Origin: Alphaproteobacteria bacterium
Lineage (GTDB): Bacteria; Pseudomonadota; Alphaproteobacteria; Rickettsiales; JABSSG01
DNA length: 10,347 bases
Direction: 5' to 3'
Assembly: GCA_022600235.1 (NCBI GenBank)
Contig: JAHZKS010000051.1
Span: forward strand, 1 to 10,347
Positions 1-6,870 of this stretch are shown here, in pieces (position 1 is the stretch's first letter; each line of letters opens with the position of its first letter). The notes under the pieces were generated by a model. That model saw only the letters and a program-made list of their open reading frames with translations. It did not search any database and had not been told where the DNA came from. The position numbers and the translations under genes were made by a program.

Positions 1-2
1 TG

Positions 3-1043
3 CAACAAATTCGGGGTATAGGCTTTCTCTTGTTTGTTCCGATGTGTTTTATAAGGAGAAGAACCAAAGAGGGTATCTATGGTGTCATAAGTATCTTCTA
101 TACCATTAACAAAATTACTAAGAAAATCAAGATTGAAAAACCTACATCAGAAGCAGGAGAAGCGGAAGTCAAAGAAGCTATAGATAATCTAAGGCAAGAT
201 TACAAAGAATTTATAGCCTTATCAAAAACTACTGCTGCAAAGAAAAACAATGCAGTTTTAATAGATGCAGTTGGATCTATTGATGGAAAGGAATTTCCTG
301 AAGGAAAAGTCACTGACAAACAACTAACCTTAGGAGCAAATGAATTCATTCCAGGTTTTGAAGATGGATTAATAGGAGTGAAAGCTGGAGACAAAAAAAC
401 TTTAGACCTAACCTTCCCAAAAGAATACTGGAAAAAAGAACTTGCTGGAAAGAAAGTTAAATTTGATGTGACCGTAAAAGAAGTGTCAGATGTAAAAATT
501 CCTGCAGTGGATGATGAGTTAGCAAAGAAATTCCAATTAAAAGATCTGAAAGATCTTAATACAAAAGTAAAAGAGTCTATCATTAAGCATTATGAAGATA
601 TGTCACATAATCTAGTGAAAAAAGATCTTTTTGACTACTTGGATAAGCAAATCAAGATTGATACACCTAAAAGCCTTGTGGAGAAAGAGTTAGAGTTCCT
701 AAATAAAAACCCTGATACTCCAAAAGAAACAATTGAGAAAAATAGAGAATTATCAATAAGAAGAGTGAAGATAGGGCTTATTCTTTCTGATTTTGCAAAG
801 AAGAAAAAAATTGAGATCTCTAAAGAAGAAGTAAATACTGAAGTTGGCAAACAATTACGTTCAATGCCAGGCCAAGAGCAGGTTTTACTAGATTATTATA
901 AAAACAACCCTCAAGCTTTAGAAAGCATAAGAGGAAAAATATTAGAGGATAAATCTGTAGAATTGTTACTTAAAGAATCTGCTATGACAGAAAAAAAAGT
1001 AACACCAAAAGAATTAACAAATTTATTTCAGTCGATAAAATAA
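3..1043 (+). CDS. tig: Trigger factor (ribosome-associated chaperone/PPIase), 5' end missing
   Basis: Trigger factor binds the ribosome exit tunnel and shields nascent chains. The reading frame is open to the left edge, so the gene is probably cut by the window. From about base 132 the protein matches the family: a KIKIEKP segment leading into the PPIase domain, then an FKBP-like PPIase domain (about 252-480) with GSIDGKEF, IPGFEDGLIG and LTFPKEY, then the helical C-terminal chaperone domain ending in VTPKELTNLFQ. The N-terminal ribosome-binding domain with its GFRxGKxP signature is not in the window. Codons for about the first 20 residues (3-75) do not look like trigger factor. The nearest in-frame starts (TTG at 30, ATG at 42) have no convincing ribosome binding site, so I do not assign a start. 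A frameshift near 90-125 is possible, because frame 1 reads a family-like SIPLTK there. Function is secure; the 5' structure is not. Confidence 0.9.
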   Translation, partial: QQIRGIGFLLFVPMCFIRRRTKEGIYGVISIFYTINKITKKIKIEKPTSEAGEAEVKEAIDNLRQDYKEFIALSKTTAAKKNNAVLIDAVGSIDGKEFPEGKVTDKQLTLGANEFIPGFEDGLIGVKAGDKKTLDLTFPKEYWKKELAGKKVKFDVTVKEVSDVKIPAVDDELAKKFQLKDLKDLNTKVKESIIKHYEDMSHNLVKKDLFDYLDKQIKIDTPKSLVEKELEFLNKNPDTPKETIEKNRELSIRRVKIGLILSDFAKKKKIEISKEEVNTEVGKQLRSMPGQEQVLLDYYKNNPQALESIRGKILEDKSVELLLKESAMTEKKVTPKELTNLFQSIK

Positions 1044-1084
1044 AGAATTGTTGCACAGCACTTTTTTTATGTTGTACTATCGTT

Positions 1085-1112
1085 TTGTAAGTAAATTTTA
1101 TACGTATATAAT
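1085..1112 (+). promoter_or_regulatory. Candidate sigma-70 promoter before clpP
   Basis: TTGTAA (1085-1090), a 16-base spacer and a perfect TATAAT (1107-1112). A 10-base palindrome, TATACGTATA (1099-1108), overlaps the -10 box. The expected transcription start (about 1118-1120) falls at or just after the upstream clpP ATG (1116), which would favour initiation at the second ATG (1137). In such AT-rich DNA a chance match is quite possible, and clpP may also be read through from tig. Confidence 0.4.
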
Positions 1113-1115
1113 TAT

Positions 1116-1748
1116 ATGAGCACACACGAGATTAACATGAATTTAGTACCGATGGTCGTAGACCAGACAAGTAGAGGAGAAAGATCTTATGATATTTACT
1201 CCCGTCTTTTAAAAGAAAGAATAATATTTGTTACAGGCACAATAGAAGACCATATGGCTTCATTGATTATTGCTCAGTTGTTGTATCTTGAATCTGAAAA
1301 CACAGAGAAAGACATATATATGTACATAAACTCTCCTGGCGGAGCTGTTCATGCTGGCCTTGGGATATATGACACGATGCAATATATCAAACCACAAGTA
1401 ACAACGTTATGTGTTGGTATGGCAGCTTCTATGGGTTCATTCTTGTTGATGGCTGGAGAAAAAGGTAAGAGATTTGCTTTACCAAACTCAAAAATCATGA
1501 TACACCAACCTTTAGGCGGTTTTAGAGGTCAGGCATCAGATATAGAAATACACGCAAGAGATATAATAGATACAAGACATAGACTAAATTCTATATATTC
1601 AAAACATACCGGTCAAAAACTAGCTACTATTGAAAAAAATATGGAAAGAGATAATTTCATGAATCCTGATGTAGCAAAAGATTTTGGGTTGATAGATAGA
1701 GTAATAGAAAAAAGAATACCTTCTACAAAAACAAAGGAAGAAGCATAA
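1116..1748 (+). CDS. clpP: ATP-dependent Clp protease proteolytic subunit ClpP
   Basis: ClpP is the serine peptidase that forms the double-heptamer chamber of ClpXP/ClpAP in the cytoplasm. The 210 residues are the normal family length. The catalytic triad is visible as Ser105 (in GMAASMGS), His130 (in IMIHQP) and Asp179 (in MERDNFM), with the same spacing as Ser97/His122/Asp171 of E. coli. INSPGG (residues 71-76) and HQPLGGFRGQA are the other family signatures. The start at 1116 gives MSTHEIN before MNLVPMVV, resembling the 7-8 residue extension in many alphaproteobacterial ClpPs. An alternative ATG at 1137 has a GAG Shine-Dalgarno six bases upstream, while 1116 has none. The stop overlaps the clpX start by one base (TAATG), so the two are translationally coupled and made together. 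There are no missing residues. Confidence 0.97.
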   Translation: MSTHEINMNLVPMVVDQTSRGERSYDIYSRLLKERIIFVTGTIEDHMASLIIAQLLYLESENTEKDIYMYINSPGGAVHAGLGIYDTMQYIKPQVTTLCVGMAASMGSFLLMAGEKGKRFALPNSKIMIHQPLGGFRGQASDIEIHARDIIDTRHRLNSIYSKHTGQKLATIEKNMERDNFMNPDVAKDFGLIDRVIEKRIPSTKTKEEA

Positions 1749-3001
1749 TGACTGATAGCAAAGATAACGTAAAAGATACCCTATATTGTTCCTTCTGTGG
1801 GAAAAACCAACATGAAGCTAAGAAGCTTATAGCTGGTCCTTCAGTTTACATATGCAATGAATGCGTTGATCTTTGCCAAGATATAGTTAAAGAAGAAGGA
1901 AATACCAATAAAAAATCAACAGATAGAATTCCAAAACCTGAAGAAATATACAATACACTTCAAGATCATGTTATAGGGCAAGACCATGCCAAAAGAACTC
2001 TATCTGTAGCAGTATATAACCACTATAAGAGACTAAATCATATTTCTAAGAACAATGACGTACAGATATCTAAGTCAAATATATTGCTTATAGGACCTAC
2101 TGGTAGCGGTAAAACATTGCTTGCTCAAACTCTAGCTTCTATTTTGAATGTTCCATTTACTATGGCTGATGCTACTTCATTAACTGAAGCTGGATACGTA
2201 GGAGAAGATGTTGAGAACATCATCTTAAGACTGCTTCAAGCTTCAAACTACAATGTTGAAAAAGCACAAAGAGGTATAGTCTACATAGATGAAGTAGATA
2301 AAATTACCAGAAAATCTGAGAATCCTTCAATTACTAGAGATGTATCAGGTGAAGGAGTACAACAAGCTCTTCTAAAACTTATGGAGGGAACTGTTGCATC
2401 CGTTCCACCACAAGGAGGAAGAAAACACCCTCAGCAAGACTTTATACAAGTTGACACAACAAATATATTGTTTATCTGTGGAGGTGCATTCACTGGACTA
2501 GAAAAAGCGATAGAAAATAGGTTTGAAAGTTCTTCTATAGGGTTCGGCGCATCATTCAAAAGTAAAGAATCTAAGCATGTGAACGAACTACTTAAAAAGG
2601 TTGAACCAGATGACTTAGTAAAGTTTGGTCTTATACCTGAGTTTGTTGGTCGTCTTCCTGTTATTACATCTTTAGATGATTTGAATGAAGAAGCTTTAAA
2701 ACAAATATTAACTACACCGAAGAATGCATTAATCAAACAGTATAAAAAGCTATTTGAGATGGAGAATGTAGAATTAGAATTTCTTGATGAGGCTTTGACC
2801 GAGATAGTTAGACAAGCCATAGTCAGAAAAACAGGAGCAAGGGGTTTGCGTGCTATATTAGAAAAAATTCTTCTTGATACTATGTTTGAACTTCCTTCTG
2901 CTGGAAATGTAAGAAAAGTAATCATAGATAAAAATACAGTAACAGACAAAAAACAACCATTACTAGTATACGAAGAGAAGAAAAGGTCGAAAACTTCTTA
3001 G
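1748..3001 (+). CDS. clpX: ATP-dependent Clp protease ATP-binding subunit ClpX
   Basis: ClpX is the AAA+ unfoldase that recognises tagged substrates and threads them into ClpP. Domains in order: an N-terminal C4 zinc-binding domain with Cys14, Cys17, Cys36 and Cys39; Walker A GPTGSGKT (116-123); pore-1 loop GYVG (149-152); Walker B with Asp181-Glu182; the RKH pore loop (225-227); the ClpP-docking IGF loop (264-266); the Arg finger at Arg302 in EFVGRLP; and sensor 2 GARGLR (363-368). Its 417 residues are typical, and every functional element is present. The ATG is set by an AAGGA Shine-Dalgarno at 1734-1738 inside the end of clpP, nine bases upstream, and by the one-base overlap with the clpP stop. 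The presence of the IGF loop next to a complete ClpP shows a standard ClpXP pair. Confidence 0.98.
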   Translation: MTDSKDNVKDTLYCSFCGKNQHEAKKLIAGPSVYICNECVDLCQDIVKEEGNTNKKSTDRIPKPEEIYNTLQDHVIGQDHAKRTLSVAVYNHYKRLNHISKNNDVQISKSNILLIGPTGSGKTLLAQTLASILNVPFTMADATSLTEAGYVGEDVENIILRLLQASNYNVEKAQRGIVYIDEVDKITRKSENPSITRDVSGEGVQQALLKLMEGTVASVPPQGGRKHPQQDFIQVDTTNILFICGGAFTGLEKAIENRFESSSIGFGASFKSKESKHVNELLKKVEPDDLVKFGLIPEFVGRLPVITSLDDLNEEALKQILTTPKNALIKQYKKLFEMENVELEFLDEALTEIVRQAIVRKTGARGLRAILEKILLDTMFELPSAGNVRKVIIDKNTVTDKKQPLLVYEEKKRSKTS

Positions 3002-3027
3002 AACCTTAGGGTTGTAATCTCCCATAT
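2997..3027 (+). promoter_or_regulatory. Candidate heat-shock (RpoH-type) promoter for lon
   Basis: CTTAGAA (2997-3003), which overlaps the clpX stop codon, is followed after 16 bases by TCCCATAT (3020-3027). This resembles the sigma-32 pattern CTTGAAA ... CCCCATnT, and lon is a classic sigma-32 target. The -35 box departs from consensus (CTTA rather than CTTG) and the spacer is slightly long, so this is tentative. Confidence 0.35.
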
Positions 3028-3040
3028 AAATAACTATATA
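3012..3040 (+). promoter_or_regulatory. Candidate sigma-70 promoter for lon
   Basis: TTGTAA (3012-3017), a 17-base spacer and TATATA (3035-3040). The predicted start near 3047 would leave a leader of about 35 bases before the lon ATG at 3082. It overlaps the candidate heat-shock promoter, so lon could have basal and stress-induced starts. Inferred from sequence match only. Confidence 0.4.
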
Positions 3041-3047
3041 AAGGTTG

Positions 3048-3061
3048 TAGCAATTTTGCTA
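3048..3061 (+). repeat. 14-base inverted repeat at the lon leader start
   Basis: TAGCAA TT TTGCTA is a perfect 6-base inverted repeat (alternatively a 5-base stem with a four-base loop). It lies at the predicted transcription start of the sigma-70-like promoter and 20 bases before the lon ATG. It could be an operator or a 5' hairpin; no regulator can be named. Confidence 0.45.
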
Positions 3062-3081
3062 ACACAAACTGAGTGTATTTT

Positions 3082-5484
3082 ATGGCAACAAAAAAAGATA
3101 TTCTATACCCACTAGTACCACTAAGAGATGTAGTTGTTTACCCAAAGATGATTATCCCTCTTTTTGTTGGACGTGAGAAATCTATAAAAGCTATTAAGCA
3201 ACTAAAAAATAGAAACAGCACTCTAATGTTGGTTTCTCAGAAAGACTCTTCTGTATCGGAACCTAAAGAAAAAGATATATATAAAGTTGGAGTTATTGCG
3301 AAAGTTATACAAACACTAACAATGCCTGACAATACACTAAAAGTATTAGTAGAGGCTCTTTATAAGGTAGAAATTACAAATGTGGTGAACAAAAATGGTT
3401 ATCTACAAGCTATACCAAATCCTATAAAGGAAATAAGCAAGATAGATATCAAGACTACAGCTCTTGTAAAGTCGCTTAAAACACAGATTAAGGAATATTC
3501 TAATTATAATACTAAAGTTACCCAAGATATATTAAATGCTCTAGAAAGCATAAAAGATCCAAGTAACTTAGCAGATGTTATAGCATCTCACTTAGAAATT
3601 GATGTTTCCAAAAAACAGACATTATTAGAAACAACTAATATTAAGGAAAAGCTAGAGCAGCTCTCACTATTTATAGAATATGAAATAAATCTTATTCAGA
3701 CAGAAAAAAGAATTCGAGACGGCGTTAAAAAACAAATGGAGTCTACACAAAGAGAGTATTTTTTAAATGAACAGCTTAAAGCTATACACAAAGAGCTTGG
3801 ATCAGATGATAATGATACAGGAAAAAGTGAAATCGTTATTTTAGAAGAAAAAATAAAGAAAACCAAACTATCAAAAGATGCTAGAGAAAAAGCCAACGCT
3901 GAGCTTAGAAAACTGAGGATGACTAATGCTATGTCCTCTGAAGCTACAATCATAAGAAACTACTTAGAATATTTATTAGATTTACCTTGGGGTAAATATT
4001 CAAAACTTAAGCATAACAATAAAAAGGCTGAGTCTATATTAAACAGAGATCATTATGGCTTAGATAAAGTAAAAGAAAGAATTTTAGAGTTTCTTGCTGT
4101 CCAGAATCGTACAAAATCTGTGAAAGGACCCATACTATGTTTTGTTGGCCCTCCTGGTGTGGGTAAAACATCATTAGCTAAATCTATATCTGAAGCTACA
4201 GGGCGTGAGTTGGTAAGGTTTGCCCTTGGTGGAATAAGAGATGAAGCTGAGATTAGAGGTCATAGAAAAACTTATATTGGTGCAATGCCTGGAAGAATTA
4301 TATCATTGTTAAAAAAGGCAAAAACATCTAATCCTATAATGTTGCTTGATGAGGTAGACAAAATAGGGATGGATTACAGAGGAGACCCCTCTTCTGCATT
4401 ATTAGAAGTTTTAGACCCAGAACAAAATGATAAATTCACAGATCATTATTTAGAAACAGAGTATGATCTATCAAAAGTTTTATTTGTAGCTACTGCAAAC
4501 TCAACAAAAATTCCTGGACCATTATTAGATAGAATGGAAGTAATCAGAATATCTGGATATACAGAAGATGAGAAGATGAACATAGCTACGAAGCATTTGC
4601 TAGAAAAGCAAAAGAAAGAACACCATTTGCTTGATGAAGAGTTTTCTATTACTAAAGAAGCTATTACTAATATAATAAGACATTATACACGAGAAGCAGG
4701 TGTTAGAAATTTAAATAGAGAACTATCGCGAATTGCTAGAAAGTCAGTAAGAGAACTTGAGCAGAAATCTAATAAATCTATATCAATCACCCATTCAAAC
4801 TTAGAAAAATTTCTGGGAGTAAAAAAGATTGATTTTGGAAAAACAGAAACCCAAAATATTATCGGCACTACCACAGGTCTTGCTTATACAGACTTTGGTG
4901 GAGACTTACTATCCATTGAAGCTGTAGTCTTGCCTGGAAAAGGAGGTATTAAAGCAACGGGTAAACTAGGCGAAGTTATGAAGGAGTCAGCAGAAACAGC
5001 GTTTAGCTATTTTAAATCTACTTCACTAAATTATGGAGTAATTCCTCCAAAATATTCAAAAAAAGATATACATTTACATGTTCCTGAAGGAGCGACACCA
5101 AAAGATGGACCTTCTGCAGGTATTGCAATTCTTACATCAATAGTATCAGCTTTTACTAATATTCCTGTAGATAAAACAATTGCTATGACAGGTGAAATCA
5201 CTCTAAGAGGAAGAGTTTTGCCTATAGGTGGGCTAAAAGAAAAACTACTTGCAGCTGCTAGAGGTGGTGTGAAAACTGTTTTAATACCAGAAAAAAATGA
5301 AAAAGATCTATCAGAAATACCAAAAAATATTATAAAAGATCTAAAAATAATACCAGTGAAAACAGCTGATGAAGTACTAAAGCGTGCCTTAACTAGCACA
5401 TTATTACCAGTAAAATGGTCTGAAAATGATGAAAATCTACATATTACAACAAAAAACACAAGAAATGACCTACTAACTCATTGA
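3082..5484 (+). CDS. lon: ATP-dependent Lon protease (LonA type)
   Basis: Lon is a soluble hexameric AAA+ serine protease that removes misfolded proteins and short-lived regulators. With the ATG at 3082 it has 800 residues, a normal LonA length. This start was chosen over the in-frame GTG at 3073 because it gives MATKKDILYPLVPLRDVVV, has a GAG Shine-Dalgarno at 3071-3073, and the GTG has none. Domains in order: the LON substrate-binding domain (about 8-205) plus a helical coiled-coil region (about 205-300); the AAA+ module with Walker A GPPGVGKT (356-363), pore-loop Tyr398 and Walker B Asp423-Glu424; and the C-terminal protease domain with catalytic Ser678 in PKDGPSAG and Lys721 in GGLKEKLLAA, matching Ser679/Lys722 of E. 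coli. All active residues are intact. It follows clpX after 80 bases that contain candidate promoters, so it is likely transcribed on its own as well as with clpPX. Confidence 0.98.
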   Translation: MATKKDILYPLVPLRDVVVYPKMIIPLFVGREKSIKAIKQLKNRNSTLMLVSQKDSSVSEPKEKDIYKVGVIAKVIQTLTMPDNTLKVLVEALYKVEITNVVNKNGYLQAIPNPIKEISKIDIKTTALVKSLKTQIKEYSNYNTKVTQDILNALESIKDPSNLADVIASHLEIDVSKKQTLLETTNIKEKLEQLSLFIEYEINLIQTEKRIRDGVKKQMESTQREYFLNEQLKAIHKELGSDDNDTGKSEIVILEEKIKKTKLSKDAREKANAELRKLRMTNAMSSEATIIRNYLEYLLDLPWGKYSKLKHNNKKAESILNRDHYGLDKVKERILEFLAVQNRTKSVKGPILCFVGPPGVGKTSLAKSISEATGRELVRFALGGIRDEAEIRGHRKTYIGAMPGRIISLLKKAKTSNPIMLLDEVDKIGMDYRGDPSSALLEVLDPEQNDKFTDHYLETEYDLSKVLFVATANSTKIPGPLLDRMEVIRISGYTEDEKMNIATKHLLEKQKKEHHLLDEEFSITKEAITNIIRHYTREAGVRNLNRELSRIARKSVRELEQKSNKSISITHSNLEKFLGVKKIDFGKTETQNIIGTTTGLAYTDFGGDLLSIEAVVLPGKGGIKATGKLGEVMKESAETAFSYFKSTSLNYGVIPPKYSKKDIHLHVPEGATPKDGPSAGIAILTSIVSAFTNIPVDKTIAMTGEITLRGRVLPIGGLKEKLLAAARGGVKTVLIPEKNEKDLSEIPKNIIKDLKIIPVKTADEVLKRALTSTLLPVKWSENDENLHITTKNTRNDLLTH

Positions 5485-5509
5485 CATAAGCTCTGAATTA
5501 GTAAAAAAT
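5481..5509 (+). promoter_or_regulatory. Candidate sigma-70 promoter for hup
   Basis: A perfect -35 box TTGACA (5481-5486) overlaps the lon stop codon. A 17-base spacer leads to AAAAAT (5504-5509), a four-of-six match to TATAAT. Transcription from here would give a leader of about 80 bases carrying two inverted repeats. The weak -10 box keeps confidence moderate. Confidence 0.4.
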
Positions 5510-5520
5510 ATTTATATATA

Positions 5521-5558
5521 TGAAACCTTCCTGTAATGCTTAATATATATAGGTTTCA
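5521..5558 (+). repeat. Inverted repeat in the lon-hup gap
   Basis: TGAAACCT (5521-5528) is matched by AGGTTTCA (5551-5558), a perfect 8-base inverted repeat with 22 bases between the arms. No T-run follows, so it is not a standard terminator. It may be a leader hairpin or a two-site operator for hup. Confidence 0.55.
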
Positions 5559-5567
5559 GTATTAATC

Positions 5568-5584
5568 ATTAATAACTTATTAAT
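5568..5584 (+). repeat. 17-base perfect palindrome just before the hup ribosome binding site
   Basis: ATTAATAA C TTATTAAT, with 8-base arms around one central C, ends one base before the AAAGGA Shine-Dalgarno (5586-5591). As RNA it would be a weak AT hairpin; as DNA it is a possible operator or an HU/IHF-type AT-rich site. AT-rich background makes chance occurrence possible. Confidence 0.45.
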
Positions 5585-5598
5585 AAAAGGACTTAACT

Positions 5599-5871
5599 AT
5601 GAACAGACAAGAATTAGTTTCAAAAATTGGTGACTCAACAGGAGTTTCTAAAAACGTTGTTAACAAGGTTTTAGACTCTTTCATCGAAACAGTAACTCAG
5701 TCATTAAAATCAAATGAAGACGTACGTTTAGTTGGATTCGGTACATTCTCAGTACACCACAGAGATGCAATGGAAGGACGTAACCCAAGAACAGGAGAAA
5801 AAATTAAAATTCCTGCTTCTAAGCGTCCTAAATTTAAATCAGGTAGTCCATTAATCGACGCGATTAACTAA
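5599..5871 (+). CDS. hupB: HU-family nucleoid DNA-binding protein
   Basis: HU is a dimeric histone-like protein that bends and packages DNA. The 90 residues are the standard length. Visible family features are the helical dimerisation part (1-45), the GFGTF turn (46-50), and the beta-arm with GRNPRTGE (60-67), including Pro63, which intercalates between base pairs; the basic stretch KIKIPASKRPKFKSG follows. No catalytic function is expected. The start is fixed by an AAAGGA Shine-Dalgarno seven bases upstream. The position after lon is the conserved lon-hup order of proteobacteria. A strong terminator 22 bases after the stop ends the unit. Whether it is HU or an IHF subunit cannot be settled by motif alone, but the length, arm sequence and location favour HU. 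Confidence 0.96.
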   Translation: MNRQELVSKIGDSTGVSKNVVNKVLDSFIETVTQSLKSNEDVRLVGFGTFSVHHRDAMEGRNPRTGEKIKIPASKRPKFKSGSPLIDAIN

Positions 5872-5892
5872 TTTACTTGATTAAGTTTTTTT

Positions 5893-5933
5893 AAAAGCAC
5901 CATTATAATCTTGGATTATTTTGGTGCTTTTTT
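5893..5933 (+). terminator. Rho-independent terminator of hup
   Basis: An 18-position stem with arms 5893-5910 and 5914-5931, a TTG loop and only two T-T mismatches. The GC-rich part is AAAAGCACC paired with GGTGCTTTT. It runs straight into a T-run (5928-5933). The flanking A and T tracts mean it could also work in the other direction. Confidence 0.93.
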
Positions 5934-5963
5934 ATTAACAAAATATATTTTTAAAAAAAGCTA

Positions 5964-5994
5964 TTGACTCTAACGCCACGTCATAGATTAAAGT
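5964..5994 (+). promoter_or_regulatory. MerR-type promoter/operator with a 19-base spacer
   Basis: TTGACT (5964-5969) and TAAAGT (5989-5994) are separated by exactly 19 bases. This over-long spacer is the hallmark of promoters that MerR-family regulators activate by twisting DNA. The spacer holds an imperfect dyad centred on ACG-CCA-CGT (5973-5981). It lies 28 bases upstream of the MerR-family gene, which is the obvious candidate to bind it, giving autoregulation. Confidence 0.8.
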
Positions 5995-6022
5995 TACTCC
6001 TAGATCATCTAAAGGTGAATAT

Positions 6023-6784
6023 ATGAGTTATACAGTAAAGCAACTAGCGAAGTTATCTAATGTAAGCGTACGAACACTACATTGGTACGATGAAATAGGA
6101 TTGCTAAAGCCAGCTTATTACGGTAATAATAATTATCGTTACTACGAAGAAGAACAATTGCTAACTTTACAGCAAATCTTATTCTTTCGTGAACTCGGAT
6201 TCAAGTTAGATGATATACAGGAAATGCTTATAAGAGACGACTTTGATAAAATTAAAGCTTTGCGCTCACATAAGCATGTACTGAAAAAAAATGTCAAAAC
6301 TACGAATAAATTAATTCGTACAATTGATAAAACTATTTTACATTTAACAGGAGTAAAAACTATGAAACTAGAAGATATATTTGAAGGATTCACAGAAGAA
6401 AAACAAAAGATTTATGTTAATTACCTTTTAGAAAAAGGAGGAGTTAGCAAAGAAATCATGGAAAATTGTGAAAAGAAAATCAAAAATTGGACTAAAGATG
6501 ACTGGATGTCGTACAAATCTGATGCTGATAAAGTGCAGACAGACTTAATAAATGCTATAGAAAAAAATGAAAAACCTGAATCTGATGAAGTTCAGAAAAT
6601 AATAGATAAACACTATAAATTAACATGTAAAATTTGGATACCAGACAAATCCAGCTATATCTCACTTAGTGAATTATATGGGTCTCACCCTGATTTTATT
6701 AGATTTTACAAAAAACAACATCCAAAACTACTGGAATTTTTACAATCGGCAATGAATCTTTATGCCAAAAAGAATCTTCAGTAA
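6023..6784 (+). CDS. MerR-family transcriptional regulator with TipAS drug-recognition domain
   Basis: A 253-residue regulator. Residues 1-70 form the MerR winged helix-turn-helix: YTVKQLAKLSNVSVRTLHWYD, then GLLKP, NYRYY and the FFRELGF segment. Residues about 75-110 form the dimerising coiled coil. Residues about 115-250 match the helical TipAS domain, with FEGFTEEKQ near its start and HPDFIRFY ... HPKLLEFLQSAM near its end. TipAS domains bind thiopeptide or other hydrophobic drugs in Streptomyces TipA; the Caulobacter relative SkgA acts in stationary-phase peroxide defence. The ligand here is unknown. The start has AAAGGTG (6011-6017) five bases upstream. No transporter or enzyme gene is adjacent, so its targets other than itself are not visible. 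A second in-frame start at 6362 may give TipAS alone. Acquisition by transfer is possible, but the family also occurs in alphaproteobacteria. Confidence 0.92.
   Translation: MSYTVKQLAKLSNVSVRTLHWYDEIGLLKPAYYGNNNYRYYEEEQLLTLQQILFFRELGFKLDDIQEMLIRDDFDKIKALRSHKHVLKKNVKTTNKLIRTIDKTILHLTGVKTMKLEDIFEGFTEEKQKIYVNYLLEKGGVSKEIMENCEKKIKNWTKDDWMSYKSDADKVQTDLINAIEKNEKPESDEVQKIIDKHYKLTCKIWIPDKSSYISLSELYGSHPDFIRFYKKQHPKLLEFLQSAMNLYAKKNLQ
6349..6364 (+). promoter_or_regulatory. Internal Shine-Dalgarno and in-frame ATG for a TipAS-only product
   Basis: AGGAG (6349-6353) stands eight bases before ATG (6362-6364), which is Met114 of the MerR-family protein and sits exactly at the junction between coiled coil and TipAS domain. 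Initiation here would give a 140-residue TipAS protein ending at 6784. Streptomyces tipA is known to give such a short in-frame product of similar size. Use of this start is inferred. Confidence 0.5.
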
Positions 6785-6787
6785 AAA

Positions 6788-6829
6788 CTTAGGGGGAGCC
6801 CCCTCCTGAGTTCTCTAGAACTGTTTTAT
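6788..6829 (+). terminator. Tandem-hairpin terminator after the MerR-family gene
   Basis: The first hairpin pairs CTTAGGGGG (6788-6796) with CCTCCTGAG (6802-6810) across an AGCCC loop, with two G-U pairs. The second is the self-complementary AGTTCTCTAGAACT (6809-6822), followed by GTTTTAT. The hairpins share two bases, so they may be alternatives. The T-run is short, hence moderate confidence. Confidence 0.6.
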
Positions 6830-6838
6830 AGCATTTCC

Positions 6839-6857
6839 TATTTTTTATCAAAAAATA
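6839..6857 (+). repeat. AT-rich inverted repeat upstream of tRNA-Val
   Basis: TATTTTTT (6839-6846) and AAAAAATA (6850-6857) are perfectly complementary around ATC. As a hairpin it has T-rich and A-rich arms; function is unknown, and it may simply be low-complexity sequence. Confidence 0.4.
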
Positions 6858-6870
6858 CTGGATTATTTCT

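Noticed and set aside
1044..1075. T-run after a short GC-containing stretch downstream of tig, as a terminator
   Set aside because: Only a three-base stem (TGC/GCA) can be drawn before the seven Ts; too weak to call.
2431..2949. 172-residue - strand frame inside clpX
   Set aside because: A Ser/Phe-rich shadow of an A-rich coding strand; clpX is complete and certain. The same applies to the - strand frames inside tig, lon, hup and the MerR-family gene.
3073..3081. GTG start giving a 3-residue longer Lon
   Set aside because: No Shine-Dalgarno before it; ATG 3082 gives the family-like MATKKDILYP start with GAG eight bases upstream.
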